Shown here: positions 9,200-18,639 of the stretch, in pieces
Layout: every line of letters begins with the position of its first letter
Position numbering within the stretch: position 1 is the first letter of the stretch
Assembly: GCA_022360015.1 (NCBI GenBank)
Contig: JAKSDQ010000251.1
Span: forward strand, 124,001 to 188,000
DNA: 64,000 bases
DNA from: Cytophagales bacterium
GTDB taxonomy: Bacteria > Bacteroidota > Bacteroidia > Cytophagales > Cyclobacteriaceae
Direction: 5' to 3'
Notes under the pieces: model-generated
What the model was told of the DNA's origin: nothing
The model's input: the letters and a program-made list of their open reading frames with translations, nothing else
The model's database searches: none
Translations under genes and position numbers: made by a program

Positions 9200-9421
9200 A
9201 AGTGCCATACCAGTATCCCGAAGTTTTCCCAAAGAAAATTTACAGTGAAGCGGTTTCATAACTGTTGCCGGCCGGTACATCTTCCCGTTCTCACCAAAAT
9301 GCTTCCCATTCGCCACATTTTTAAGCGTAAATCAAACGTCTCTACTGATTTATGGTTAAATCGGATACGAAGTAGCAATTTGTTACTGACACAAGGATGC
9401 AACATTTAATAATTTATTACT

Positions 9422-10249
9422 ATGGGCTTTTCAAAAGGAGAAAAACAGCGCTTAAAAAACAAATACGGTTCCTGGGCATTGGTAACAGGCGCGTCATCGG
9501 GGATCGGCCGGGAGCTAGCCGGACGGCTGGCAGAAGCAGGCATAAATTTAGTACTAACGGCCAGGCGTGTTTCACTGCTAGAAGACCTCGCCGGGGATTT
9601 GCAGGCACTTTATGAGGTTGAAACCTTTGTCATTGAAGCCGATTTAACCAAACAAGAAAGTATTTATGCCCTTATCAAGGCGGTTGAAAACAAAGACGTC
9701 GGCCTGCTGGTGGCAACCGCCGGATTCGGAACCTCAGGCTTGTTGATTAAGTCACCTTTGCAGGAAGAGCTGGATATGCTTCAGGTAAATTGCGCAGCAC
9801 TGTTAACCCTTACACATTATTTCGCAAAAAAATTTGCTGACCGTCAACGTGGTGGCATTATTCTGATGAGCTCCATGCTGGGTTTTCATGGGGCGCCATT
9901 TGCCGCTCATTACGCGGCTACCAAGGCTTATGTGCAGTCGTTGGGAGAGGCGTTATCCGTAGAACTTCGCAAGTACGGGGTAGACGTGCTGGCCGCTGCC
10001 CCAGGCCCTGTGCAGAGCGGTTTCGCAGACAGGGCAAATATGCGAATGGGTATGACCCTGAAAACTTCAGATGTCGGTATACCCATTCTCAAGGCATTGG
10101 GCCGTCAATCAACGGTACTTCCGGGGTGCCTGACCAAATTTCTCGTAGGCTCCCTGCGGCTGTTGCCACGCTGGGGTAAAGTGAGAGTGATGCGTGTGGT
10201 GATGGGGGGTATGACCCAACATCATTCTTCAAATAATCCTATATTATAA
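9422..10249 (+). CDS. Short-chain dehydrogenase/reductase (SDR)
   Basis: The 275-residue protein has a Rossmann fold with the classical SDR glycine motif TGASSGIG (residues 22-29), catalytic Y164-A-A-T-K168 and the preceding Ser near 150-151. The usual NNAG structural motif reads ATAGFG. An Arg pair after beta-strand 2 (TARR, 47-49) suggests NADP(H). The C-terminal part (after PGPVQSGF) resembles 3-ketoacyl/steroid-type SDRs, but the substrate cannot be assigned. The gene stands alone between the family B repeats and the SusC promoter region. Confidence 0.88.
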   Translation: MGFSKGEKQRLKNKYGSWALVTGASSGIGRELAGRLAEAGINLVLTARRVSLLEDLAGDLQALYEVETFVIEADLTKQESIYALIKAVENKDVGLLVATAGFGTSGLLIKSPLQEELDMLQVNCAALLTLTHYFAKKFADRQRGGIILMSSMLGFHGAPFAAHYAATKAYVQSLGEALSVELRKYGVDVLAAAPGPVQSGFADRANMRMGMTLKTSDVGIPILKALGRQSTVLPGCLTKFLVGSLRLLPRWGKVRVMRVVMGGMTQHHSSNNPIL

Positions 10250-10402
10250 TTATGGCAAAAAAACGGTTATTCAAAACCTTTTTTTAACAAAAAGTCATAA
10301 TATATTGATATATTTATATTTTTACCATTCATTTATAGTGAATTTTTTAATAAATTGAGGTTGTTATTGAATAATTTTTAACCCTTACTTCCTCTTTTTA
10401 TT
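10250..10402 (+). promoter_or_regulatory. AT-rich leader and promoter region of the SusC-SusD operon
   Basis: These 153 bases are strongly AT-rich, with several stretches of the TATATTGATATATTTATA kind. They end in a pyrimidine-rich stretch before the SusC ATG. No gene fits. No exact TAnnTTTG box is seen, so the start point is not assigned, but the operon promoter must lie here or further upstream. Confidence 0.4.
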
Positions 10403-13400
10403 ATGAATAAAACTTTACAGACTACAGTCATTACAATTGTTACTGTTTTTTACCTCGCCATTGTAACGGAGGCAAGTGCACAGGACCGAACTGTGACAGG
10501 TACGGTAATAGCATCCGAAAACAACGCTCCCCTCCCCGGGGTAAATATCCTTATTAAAGGTTCCAACACGGGTGTGGTGACCGATATAAACGGCACCTAC
10601 AGCATCAGCGTGCCAGAAGATACGCAGATACTGATGTACTCTTTTATCGGTTACAATACCATGGAGATTGAGATTAACGGCCGGTCAGTGATAAATGTAT
10701 CACTGATACCCGATTTGCAGCAGTTGAAAGAGGTGGTGGTTACGGCAGTGGGTATTGAAAGAGAAAAGAAAGCCCTCGGCTATGCGGTTACTGAGCTGGA
10801 AGGACAGGCGCTTTCCCAGAAATCCGAACCCGACATCGCCCGTGCGCTCAATGGCAAAGTGGCTGGCGTAGTGGTACAAGGTGCCGGTGGGGTAACGGGG
10901 GGCAACACCAGCATCACCATCAGGGGTAATTCTTCACTGACCGGCAATAATCAGCCTTTGTATGTGGTGGATGGGGTGCCTTTTGATAACTCCACCCTGG
11001 GCTTCGATGCTGCGGCAGGCAACACAGTCACCAACAGGGCCTTTGATATTGACCCGAATAATGTAGAATCGGTCACGGTATTGAAAGGTGCGGCAGCGGC
11101 GGCGCTTTATGGTTCCCGTGCACAGAACGGTGCGATTATCATCACCACCAAATCCAGGGGCAAAGCCTCAAAAAAAGGATTGGAAGTTACCTATAACGCC
11201 TCTTTTGGAATTGAGGAGGTGGCTGCGTTACCCGATTACCAGAATGAGTACGGACAAGGGGGAAATGGAAATATTTACATCGAGCAATACTTCGGATCAT
11301 TCGGCGCACCCTACAGCGCCTATGACTCCGTGCCACATCCTTACACCAATCCGGGCCTGGGGCCATTGCTTAACAGTCCCTCCTACCAGGCAGTAGCTAC
11401 CCGCGGTGATAATGTCTTGTACGAACCTCACACTGATAAGTATGAAGACTTTTACGATACCGGTACTTTGCTGGAACACGCATTTTCTGTCAGGTCAGGT
11501 GGAGATAAAACCAACCTCTCAGCAGGTTTGTCATGGATGAGGAACTCAGGCATTATTCCCAACTCGGAGGTAGACAGGATAAGTGCCAATTTTGGCGGAA
11601 ATGCACTACTTGATAACGGACTTTTTCTCACCGGAAGTATCAATTACGTAAAGACCCGACAGGACAACCCCGCTCTGGGCAGCGCTAACTTTGGAGGTTT
11701 CAACAACTCGGCCTCCCAACTGGTCTTGTGGATGCCCACCAGCTTTGACTTGTTTGGCTTCCCCTATCAACGTGATGAAGATGGTGGTGTCATGTACTAT
11801 CGCACTGTCAACAACCCCCTGTGGGTTGCCAACAATACTGAAAATAACAGTGAGGTAGACCGGTTTTATGGCCATATGAAACTATCATACGACATCACAG
11901 ACTGGCTGAATGTAGCCTATCAGATAGGATTTAACGGCTATACCGACAGGCGGTTTTTTGTGTTGCAGCCCGGAGGTTTTGGCAGCGCTATCAGCCAATC
12001 GGGCATTATGCGCAACAGTACATTTTACCGATCCGAGCTGGACGGCAACCTCCTGGTTTCGGCCGACAATGAACTTGGCGGTGATTTTCACCTGCGTACG
12101 GTACTTGGGTGGAACCTGAACCAACGTACTACCGATTTTTATACCGTCGAAGGCAACGGCATCATCGACCGGGGTGTCAATACACTTAACAATACTTCCT
12201 CCCAGTTTGTGGTCGACGACCGGTTTGTGAGAAGGCGGTTTACCGGGGTTTTTGCCGATGTTTCCTTGTCATACAGGGATTGGGCCTTCCTGAATCTGAC
12301 CGCCCGCAACGACTGGTCTTCTACATTGCCAAAAGACAACCGAAGTTACTTTTATCCGGGCGTTAGCACTTCCGTCATCTTTACCGATGCCCTCGAGATA
12401 ACCTCCGATTTTTTAAGTTTCGGTAAAATCCGTGCAGGCATTGCCCAGGTTGGAAATGATGCAGATCCATATCTCACTGCTAACAACTTTCTGATCAACC
12501 AGGCGGTAAATACCAACACAGATGCCACCCAATTCCCGTTTACCAGCGATCTCGGAACCGTCAATGGCTCCACTTTAAACGACAACCGGGGAAACCCCTT
12601 GCTAAAGCCTGAACAAACCACCGAGTGGGAGTTGGGCACCGAATTAAGACTTCTGAACAACAGGGTAGGCATTGACTTTACCTTCTATAACAGAGAAACC
12701 GAAAATGGTATCACAGCCATCAATGTACCCCCTTCCTCAGGTTCAGCCACTCAGGTTATTAATATCGGTAAAGTACGAAACCAGGGCATCGAGTTAGGCA
12801 TGGATTTTACGCCGGTTAAAACCCGTAGTGGATTCATGTGGAACATGTATGCCGCCTTTACCCGAAACCGCAACGAAGTATTGGAACTAAGCGAAGGCGT
12901 AGACCAGATCGTTCTGACACAAAGGGCGGCAGGTAGTGAGATCGTGCAATTGGTACATCGCAATGGCCAACCCTTCGGAGTGCTGGTCGGAAGAAAAGCC
13001 ATACGCGATGCAGATGGTGATTTGCTGATCGATGGCCTGCCCGGGCAAACATTCGGTAAATACCTCGATGACCCGGACCTTCAGATCATAGGCGATCCAA
13101 ATCCGGATTTCACCCTGGGGTTAACCAATACCCTCAGTTTTAAAGGATGGCAATTGAGCGTATTGCTCGACTGGGTACAGGGAGGGAATCTTTATTCCAA
13201 ATCGAACCGGGAAATTGTAGGCAGGGGGCTTACCAATGATGCAGGAGACAGAATGGTGTCACGGATCATGCCCGGTTATATAGCCGCCAGAAATCCCGAT
13301 GGCAGCCTGGCACGGGATGAAAGTGGGAATTACCTCGCCGCTACCGACCAAAACGGGAATAAAATCAGAAATACCATTAACATTTCGAACTTTAACTGGT

Positions 13401-13705
13401 GGTATAACCGGGGTGGATTCGGCTGGAATGCAGCGGAAGAGTTTCATACTTTTGATGCAACGGTAGTCCGGGTCAGGGAAGTTGCTATCAACTATACATT
13501 TTCCAAAGCCATGTTGGAAAAAACACCCTTCGGCTCAGCTACCATTGGTCTTTCGGGGCGCAACCTTTGGTTCAACGCCCCCAACTTTCACGAGGGACTG
13601 AACCTGGATCCGGAAACCAGCTCGTTTCCGGGATTACGCGGCATTGACTTCATCGGGGTGCCTTCTACCCGCCGTTACAGTGTGAACCTGTCAGTTACTT
13701 TTTAA
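10403..13705 (+). CDS. SusC/RagA-family TonB-dependent outer-membrane receptor
   Basis: The 1100-residue protein has a signal peptide (cleavage near ASAQ, residue 27) and a carboxypeptidase-regulatory-like domain (about 30-115). The SusC linker LKEVVVTAVG precedes a TonB plug with RGNSSLTGNNQPLYVVDGVP and SVTVLKGAAAAALYGSRAQNG. A large beta-barrel follows and ends in an aromatic-rich YSVNLSVTF terminus suited to outer-membrane insertion. It imports a ligand captured by the SusD partner 23 bases downstream. No glycoside hydrolase, sulfatase or sigma/anti-sigma pair is adjacent, so the substrate is unknown. Confidence 0.96.
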   Translation: MNKTLQTTVITIVTVFYLAIVTEASAQDRTVTGTVIASENNAPLPGVNILIKGSNTGVVTDINGTYSISVPEDTQILMYSFIGYNTMEIEINGRSVINVSLIPDLQQLKEVVVTAVGIEREKKALGYAVTELEGQALSQKSEPDIARALNGKVAGVVVQGAGGVTGGNTSITIRGNSSLTGNNQPLYVVDGVPFDNSTLGFDAAAGNTVTNRAFDIDPNNVESVTVLKGAAAAALYGSRAQNGAIIITTKSRGKASKKGLEVTYNASFGIEEVAALPDYQNEYGQGGNGNIYIEQYFGSFGAPYSAYDSVPHPYTNPGLGPLLNSPSYQAVATRGDNVLYEPHTDKYEDFYDTGTLLEHAFSVRSGGDKTNLSAGLSWMRNSGIIPNSEVDRISANFGGNALLDNGLFLTGSINYVKTRQDNPALGSANFGGFNNSASQLVLWMPTSFDLFGFPYQRDEDGGVMYYRTVNNPLWVANNTENNSEVDRFYGHMKLSYDITDWLNVAYQIGFNGYTDRRFFVLQPGGFGSAISQSGIMRNSTFYRSELDGNLLVSADNELGGDFHLRTVLGWNLNQRTTDFYTVEGNGIIDRGVNTLNNTSSQFVVDDRFVRRRFTGVFADVSLSYRDWAFLNLTARNDWSSTLPKDNRSYFYPGVSTSVIFTDALEITSDFLSFGKIRAGIAQVGNDADPYLTANNFLINQAVNTNTDATQFPFTSDLGTVNGSTLNDNRGNPLLKPEQTTEWELGTELRLLNNRVGIDFTFYNRETENGITAINVPPSSGSATQVINIGKVRNQGIELGMDFTPVKTRSGFMWNMYAAFTRNRNEVLELSEGVDQIVLTQRAAGSEIVQLVHRNGQPFGVLVGRKAIRDADGDLLIDGLPGQTFGKYLDDPDLQIIGDPNPDFTLGLTNTLSFKGWQLSVLLDWVQGGNLYSKSNREIVGRGLTNDAGDRMVSRIMPGYIAARNPDGSLARDESGNYLAATDQNGNKIRNTINISNFNWWYNRGGFGWNAAEEFHTFDATVVRVREVAINYTFSKAMLEKTPFGSATIGLSGRNLWFNAPNFHEGLNLDPETSSFPGLRGIDFIGVPSTRRYSVNLSVTF

Positions 13706-13728
13706 GGAATTTTAAAAGAAAAATCATT

Positions 13729-15354
13729 ATGAAAAAAATAAATACATTACCTTTCAAAGCAATTATAGCCGCGATCTTTCTGCTGCTTTCGACCGCTGCC
13801 TGTGAGGATGAATTCCTGGATATCAATGACGACCCTAACGCATCCACCGATTTAACCCTTTCCAATACCCTCGGTTTTGCCCAGGTATCACTGGTATCAA
13901 ACCTGATGGAGGAACTCAACACCAATGCGGGCTCATTTACCCGCATGTGGTACACCACAGATATCAGGGATTATGACCAGAACCAGGGAACCTATAGCAC
14001 GGTCTGGACCAGCGTCTACGCCGGTCCACTGGCAGATCTGCAAACGATTATCGATGGCGCAGAAGAAGGCGAATCCGGTTATGCGGGTATCGCTCGTCTT
14101 CTTAGCGCCTACACTTTTAGCCTGTTGGTGGATATGTTTGGGGATATTCCATATTTTGAGGCTTTGAATGCAGAAATCCCTTTTCCCGGACTGGATAGTG
14201 GCCATGAAATCTATACGGATTTAATAACACAAATTGACCAGGCCCTGGGTGAAATCGATGCGTCATCAGGTACTATCCAGGGTGATTTGATATATGGGGG
14301 AAATCTTGCCCGGTGGAAAAAAATGGGCAACACCCTGAAACTAAAACTCTACGCCCAAACCAGGCTGGACAGAGGCATTGATTCGGAAAGTGGCTTCAAC
14401 AGTATGATAAATGCCGATATTATTGCCAGCCTGCAAGATGATTTTCAACTACAATACGGATCCCGGCAAACCCCCTTTCAAAACCGTCACCCGTTGCATG
14501 TTAATCATTATAATGAGGCTACAGAATATTGGATGGACAACTGGACCATGGCCAATCTGCTAAATAATGGGATGATAAGCGCCACCACCGGCCAACCGGT
14601 TTCCTACCGAAGCGTAGAAGACCCGCGCCTGCCTTATTATATTTTCCGGCAGGTCCCCGATGACGCGGGAGGCGCAGTGGCCACCTGCCAGGGGGGAGGC
14701 TGCCCCATAGGTCTCCTCGGTAACGGCTATCTGGGCAGGGATGCCGGTGACCCTTCTGCTTTTTCCAATGAAGGGGCCCTCATCGCCACTTTCGGTGTTT
14801 ACCCGGTAGGGGGACTGGTCGATAAAGGCAATGCCAAAACCGTAGACGCCTCAGATGGTACGGGAAAAGGAATTTTTCCCATGCTCACCACATTTATGGT
14901 GAAATTTCTGCATGCTGAAATGGCTCTCACTACAAGTGTTGACGGTGATCCCCTGACCTTGATGAAAGAGGGTATCCAACTGTCTATGGACAAGGTGAAA
15001 GCTTTTGGCGCAGCGCAGGACGCCTCAGTGGCAGGCTCCGTGTTTGAGATTAATCAGTCAGACGTAGATGCCTATATCGCCAATGTAGAAGCCGCATATA
15101 ATGCCGCCGGTGATGATGCCGAACGTTTGAATATCATCATGACTGAATACCAGTTGGCGTTGTGGGGCAATGGGATCGAGGCATACAACAATTACCGCCG
15201 CACTGGTTATCCGGATTTTGCAGAAACCGCCCCGGTGATGGGTAATCCCCCCTTCCCCTTACGGTTTATCATACCGGTTTCGGAACTGGAAACCAATCCT
15301 AAACTGGCCAACTACACACCTAATGCTTTTGAAGCTGTATTTTGGGACAAATAA
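13729..15354 (+). CDS. SusD/RagB-family substrate-binding lipoprotein (SusD-like 2 type)
   Basis: The 541-residue protein has a lipoprotein signal with Cys at residue 25 (STAAC) and the typical DEFLDINDDPNAST opening. The length and alpha-helical TPR-like pattern match SusD-like proteins. Conserved features include MWYTTDIRDY, the SLLVDMFGDIPYFEA segment and EYQLALWGNGIEAYNNYRRTGYP near the C-terminus. It should sit on the SusC barrel as a surface lid that binds substrate. The DDPN start and sequence style fit the SusD-like_2 group, often linked to non-glycan or peptide uptake. That substrate hint is inference. Confidence 0.93.
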   Translation: MKKINTLPFKAIIAAIFLLLSTAACEDEFLDINDDPNASTDLTLSNTLGFAQVSLVSNLMEELNTNAGSFTRMWYTTDIRDYDQNQGTYSTVWTSVYAGPLADLQTIIDGAEEGESGYAGIARLLSAYTFSLLVDMFGDIPYFEALNAEIPFPGLDSGHEIYTDLITQIDQALGEIDASSGTIQGDLIYGGNLARWKKMGNTLKLKLYAQTRLDRGIDSESGFNSMINADIIASLQDDFQLQYGSRQTPFQNRHPLHVNHYNEATEYWMDNWTMANLLNNGMISATTGQPVSYRSVEDPRLPYYIFRQVPDDAGGAVATCQGGGCPIGLLGNGYLGRDAGDPSAFSNEGALIATFGVYPVGGLVDKGNAKTVDASDGTGKGIFPMLTTFMVKFLHAEMALTTSVDGDPLTLMKEGIQLSMDKVKAFGAAQDASVAGSVFEINQSDVDAYIANVEAAYNAAGDDAERLNIIMTEYQLALWGNGIEAYNNYRRTGYPDFAETAPVMGNPPFPLRFIIPVSELETNPKLANYTPNAFEAVFWDK

Positions 15355-15367
15355 AACTCTGACAATC

Positions 15368-15952
15368 ATGAAAATACTATCATTAAAATATCATTTCGTC
15401 ATGTTCAATTTGCTTATACTACTGATGAGCAACACTGCCTGCGAAGAAGAAGAATCTATCAGGATGCCGGACTTCGAGGTAGGCATGGTAGCCAGCGCCG
15501 ACATCGCTGCCGGAAAATATTGGTTCAACGCCAGTGCACTGGATCAGGCAGAAATTGAGTTTGACCTGGATTATAATGGCTTTGACACGCACACTGCCGA
15601 AACAATAGAACTCTACATTAGCAACGGTACCGGAAAAGCTACTGTTGGAGCCTACAGCACATTTCCAGCCAGGATTACCATAACCGCCAGTGAGGCCTAT
15701 GCATATTTCAATGAAAGCCTCACCGACTTTGATGATGACGGCAGCGGAAAGGATGAATTTCAGTTTACCTATAAAATCACCACTACTGAAGGCTTGGAAT
15801 TCTCGCAATTTGGCCAGTACTATGCCTACAATCCATCACTGGATGGGCGTTTTACCGGTAAATACGCCCAATTCTACACAAATTTGCCAGGTTTTGGTGT
15901 GCTGATATTTGACGTTAGACCCCCTAACCCTGATCACCCTAATGAAAATTAG
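15368..15952 (+). CDS. Lipoprotein of unknown function encoded with SusCD
   Basis: The 194-residue protein starts at the Met of MKILSLK, 13 bases after the SusD stop; an in-frame Met at 15323 would overlap SusD. It has a lipobox with Cys at residue 25 (SNTAC) followed by acidic residues, as in surface-exposed lipoproteins. The rest looks like a beta-rich domain with several Asp/Glu turns (FDDDGSGKDEF). I do not recognise a family. By position it resembles SusE/F-type accessory lipoproteins that sit on the cell surface and help bind the imported ligand. Confidence 0.7.
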   Translation: MKILSLKYHFVMFNLLILLMSNTACEEEESIRMPDFEVGMVASADIAAGKYWFNASALDQAEIEFDLDYNGFDTHTAETIELYISNGTGKATVGAYSTFPARITITASEAYAYFNESLTDFDDDGSGKDEFQFTYKITTTEGLEFSQFGQYYAYNPSLDGRFTGKYAQFYTNLPGFGVLIFDVRPPNPDHPNEN

Positions 15953-15980
15953 GCACATTCCCTGTGAGCTTAAAGCGATA

Positions 15981-16287
15981 AAGGGGCTGCCCAATAAGTT
16001 TATTCAGGCCAGAAAATGGTGAAAGCGTCCCGCTTGTGCTCCCCCTTCGTTGAAAGGCACAAGCGGGACGTGGCTGTTATTTTTATTTTATCGGCGAAAA
16101 CGTTGCGCAACCCCCAAGGACGCTCGCGCCATAAAATGTTTTTTCTTAAACTGATGGTTATGTCCTCAAGGGGGAGTTTCCATGCACCGGAGCGTGGCTC
16201 CCCCCTTGAGGGTCAGGGGGGGCTATCGCCAAAAGCAAATAAAATTTGATAAAAGTCGAAACATAATACTTATCGGACAGCCCCTTT
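15981..16287. mobile_element. 307-bp MITE-like element with 19-bp terminal inverted repeats
   Basis: The left end (AAGGGGCTGCCCAATAAGT, 15981-15999) and the reverse complement of the right end (AAGGGGCTGTCCGATAAGT, 16269-16287) match at 17 of 19 positions. Inside are a perfect GC-rich hairpin (16026-16070) and a second stem, with arms near 16164-16180 and 16195-16215, around CCTCAAGGGGGAG. No transposase frame is present. The ends resemble those of Bacteroidota insertion sequences that begin GGGGCTGTCC, so this is probably a non-autonomous derivative. No clear target duplication is visible. The right end stops 5 bases from the stop codon of the SRPBCC gene. Confidence 0.65.
16026..16070. repeat. 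GC-rich palindromic repeat, family A, copy 1
   Basis: Arms CGTCCCGCTTGTGC and GCACAAGCGGGACG are a perfect 14-bp inverted repeat with a 17-base loop. Related copies are at 63371-63405 and, with the loop sides rearranged, at about 48929-48974. This copy lies inside the 307-bp MITE-like element. Confidence 0.75.
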
Positions 16288-16291
16288 TGTT

Positions 16292-17215
16292 TTATTTGGT
16301 CGCAAAATGAACCTCCGTAATGAGTTCATTATGAGGCACCTCGCCAGGATCATTGGCGTATGTTTCAAAAGGGTCTATTTTTTTGTTTGCTTTAAAAGAC
16401 TTATTGCGTTCCATGCTATACAAAGTACTCCAGGCATTCCCAAGGTGCCCATAGGGGCCGGTATGTTTTACTGTATAGATCGGGGTTTTAGGTATTTTAC
16501 CCGTGATAAAGCCATCGGGTAAATTATCCGGAATACGGCTAACCGGAACCCCGGAGGTGTAAGAAATTTTGTTTTTAACCAAATCCCATTTGTGGTAAAT
16601 GGAAAATGGATGACCGCTAATCAAATCTTTGTGACCGGACATGAATGCCCATATTTCTCCAAAATCCTTCTCCATCTGTGTACCAATGGTTTCCTTGGTG
16701 CAGGCTGTTTTGACCCCAACATAGGTGCATCCCGGATAGGTCGAAGAACCGTTAAAATCCAGTTTGGAGTGCACAGTTCCATCTTCAACATACTCTTTTA
16801 ACATAGACAATCCCCTTTCATAATCCATTCCTACATAGGCTTCCATCATCTTTTTCATCCAAAACATAAAAACCGGGAGGCTACCGTCCATCAGCCACGT
16901 AACCTCAGTTCCTTCACCCTGGGACTTCATTTCAAATCGCACCTTGGCTGATGATTTCCAGGGTTTGACAAAGTTCAGGTCATAGTCAATAGACTCATTG
17001 GACTTTTCAGCGGTCACTTTCATATTACCCGTACCAATCCGGTTACCTTCCCAGGAATAATATTTCGCATCGCCTGCCACTTCTACCTTTGCCTCGGGTT
17101 CCTGAATTAACCATGGCGACCAGGGAGTCCAATGATTAAAGTTATTGAGTGTATTGTAGATTTTCTCAACCGGGGCGTTGATCACGGTTGATTTCTCGAT
17201 GTGCATCTTTGGCAT
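16292..17215 (-). CDS. SRPBCC domain fused to GyrI-like effector-binding domain
   Basis: The 307-residue cytoplasmic protein has two modules. Residues 1-150 form an SRPBCC/polyketide-cyclase-like fold (IEKSTVINAPVEKIYNTLNN opening, PWSPW and DYDLNFVKPW strands). Residues about 160-305 resemble the GyrI-like small-molecule-binding domain (YVGVKTACTKETIG, then KHTGPYGHLGNAWSTLY). Such fusions bind hydrophobic small molecules, but no reaction is established. It is a single gene whose 3' end abuts the MITE-like element. Confidence 0.8.
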   Translation of the reverse strand: MPKMHIEKSTVINAPVEKIYNTLNNFNHWTPWSPWLIQEPEAKVEVAGDAKYYSWEGNRIGTGNMKVTAEKSNESIDYDLNFVKPWKSSAKVRFEMKSQGEGTEVTWLMDGSLPVFMFWMKKMMEAYVGMDYERGLSMLKEYVEDGTVHSKLDFNGSSTYPGCTYVGVKTACTKETIGTQMEKDFGEIWAFMSGHKDLISGHPFSIYHKWDLVKNKISYTSGVPVSRIPDNLPDGFITGKIPKTPIYTVKHTGPYGHLGNAWSTLYSMERNKSFKANKKIDPFETYANDPGEVPHNELITEVHFATK

Positions 17216-17337
17216 GACGTTTTAGATTAGTTTGGTGAAATAGTAAATTACAAAAGAAATCGGAATGATGCCAGTTTTGGAAAGAATAGGGTACATGCAT
17301 TTGATAAAATGTTCATTAGGAGAATCGTTGTTTGAAA

Positions 17338-17369
17338 TTAACAATGGACAGTGGACAATTGACAATAGA
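17338..17369. repeat. AT-rich TTGACAAT-type repeat (family C), left of 154-bp element copy 1
   Basis: Short units of the form GGACAATTGACAAT are repeated. The same kind resumes directly after the 154-bp element (17524-17553). It is therefore likely that the element sits inside a family C repeat. Other family C stretches are at 18874-18955, 20401-20440, 20565-20596, 22968-22990, 23190-23280, 30541-30560 and 63247-63289. Confidence 0.6.
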
Positions 17370-17523
17370 GGTTGTGTAAAAACAACAATGTTGCAAAAAA
17401 TGACCAAATTAAATTCCGGTTTAGTTAATTGAAGGGAAAAACAATTAACATATGCTCATTTTATCGACTTTTATCAAAATAATATTTTGATAAAAGTTTT
17501 CAGCGTTTCGTTTTTACACAGCC
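17370..17523. mobile_element. 154-bp repeated element with terminal inverted repeats, copy 1
   Basis: The ends GGTTGTGTAAAAAC and GTTTTTACACAGCC form a 14-bp terminal inverted repeat with one mismatch. Near the right end is a perfect 14-bp stem (ACTTTTATCAAAAT, loop AAT, then its complement) at 17466-17496. Copy 2 at 23036-23189 has exactly the same length and about 91% identity (14 differences by my hand count). Two base pairs in the stem change on both sides, so pairing is kept. No open reading frame of note. Confidence 0.8.
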
Positions 17524-17553
17524 TGAATGGACAGTGGACAATTGACAATGGAT
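17524..17553. repeat. AT-rich family C repeat, right of 154-bp element copy 1
   Basis: GGACAGTGGACAATTGACAA-type units follow the element and mirror those on its left side. The repeat creates a spurious in-frame ATG at 17527 upstream of the flavoprotein gene. Confidence 0.6.
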
Positions 17554-17715
17554 GGTTCAGCGGGTTGGGAAGTGGAATGGGGGTGTATGGCTAAATGTAA
17601 AACTGTACCATCGACAGGAGGCAATTTGTCAAAACTTGTGGGCCGGGGTTACCGGGGCTTTCTATACCGCGCCAACTGCCGGACTTCTTATTATAAAAAT
17701 AAAACAAAATATACT

Positions 17716-18639
17716 ATGAATTTTGCCAAACAAGACTTTGAAATAATTATCATAGGTGGGAGTTATGCAGGCTTATCTGCAGCAATGACATTAGGAAGGG
17801 CTGCCAGGAGCGTGTCGATCGTCGACAGTGGAAAACCATGCAACAGGCAAACGCCTCATTCACATAACTTCATCACACAGGACGGACAAAAACCCGCCTC
17901 CATAGCTAAAATTGCAAAAAAACAAGTCCTCGACTACCCAACGGTAACCTTTCTCCATGACACAGTGGTAGAAATCACCGGAACCAACCATGATTTTATT
18001 ACGAAAACCGACTCAGGAAAAGTGTTGGGAGCCCGAAAAATATTATTTGCCACCGGTATAAAAGACATTATGCCCGACATTCCCGGATTTGCCGATTGCT
18101 GGGGAATTTCTGTCATCCATTGTCCTTATTGCCATGGCTATGAGGTCAAAGGAGCGAACACCGGTATTCTTACCAATGGTGATGCTACCCTCGAATTTGG
18201 CAAACTTATTAATCATTGGGCAAAGAGATTGACGATCTTTACTAACGGGAAGGCTACATTGGACGAAGAATCGAGGCAGAAAATAAGCCATATGGGTATT
18301 GAGCTTTCAGAAAAAGAAATCGCAGCCATACAGCACCAAAAGGGAAAGATCAGCAACCTGACATTTAAAGATGGTACCAAGGTGGAGCTGGAGGCACTAT
18401 ATGCAAGGCCTTCCTTCGTACAACATTGTGAAATACCCCAACGTTTAGGATGTAAATTGACTGGGGAGGGTTATATTGAAATCAACAACTTTCAACAAAC
18501 CACCATTCCCGGGATATTTGCCGCAGGGGATAATACGGGTCCATTCAGGGCGGTTTCAGTAGCGGTAGCAGCAGGTACCAAAACCGGGGCATTTATCAAT
18601 CATGAACTTATTCAGGAAAAATCAGCTGTATCAATCTAA
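17716..18639 (+). CDS. NAD(P)/FAD-dependent oxidoreductase, thioredoxin-reductase-like
   Basis: The 307-residue flavoprotein has the FAD-binding IIIGGSYAGLSAAMTLG motif (residues 11-27), a redox CxxC (C136-P-Y-C139) in the NAD(P) domain, and the family's C-terminal GDNTG...A..AG..TG motif for the flavin ribityl chain. I start it at the Met of MNFAKQ; the frame runs 63 codons further up, but that part is repeat sequence. The CPYC pair suggests disulfide reductase activity, but the partner is not encoded nearby and classical TrxB has CATC. Many Bacteroidota relatives are annotated simply as FAD-dependent oxidoreductases. Confidence 0.88.
   Translation: MNFAKQDFEIIIIGGSYAGLSAAMTLGRAARSVSIVDSGKPCNRQTPHSHNFITQDGQKPASIAKIAKKQVLDYPTVTFLHDTVVEITGTNHDFITKTDSGKVLGARKILFATGIKDIMPDIPGFADCWGISVIHCPYCHGYEVKGANTGILTNGDATLEFGKLINHWAKRLTIFTNGKATLDEESRQKISHMGIELSEKEIAAIQHQKGKISNLTFKDGTKVELEALYARPSFVQHCEIPQRLGCKLTGEGYIEINNFQQTTIPGIFAAGDNTGPFRAVSVAVAAGTKTGAFINHELIQEKSAVSI

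Noticed and set aside
9014-9316. Minus-strand frame rich in HHEGTKTQR-type peptide
   Set aside because: It is the translation of the palindromic family B repeat. Similar false proteins are common in databases.
11885-12672. Several minus-strand frames inside the SusC gene
   Set aside because: They are shadow frames of a long, well-supported receptor gene.
17527-17715. Longer N-terminus for the flavoprotein
   Set aside because: The extension is translated repeat sequence; the FAD motif begins right after the Met at 17716, as in the family.
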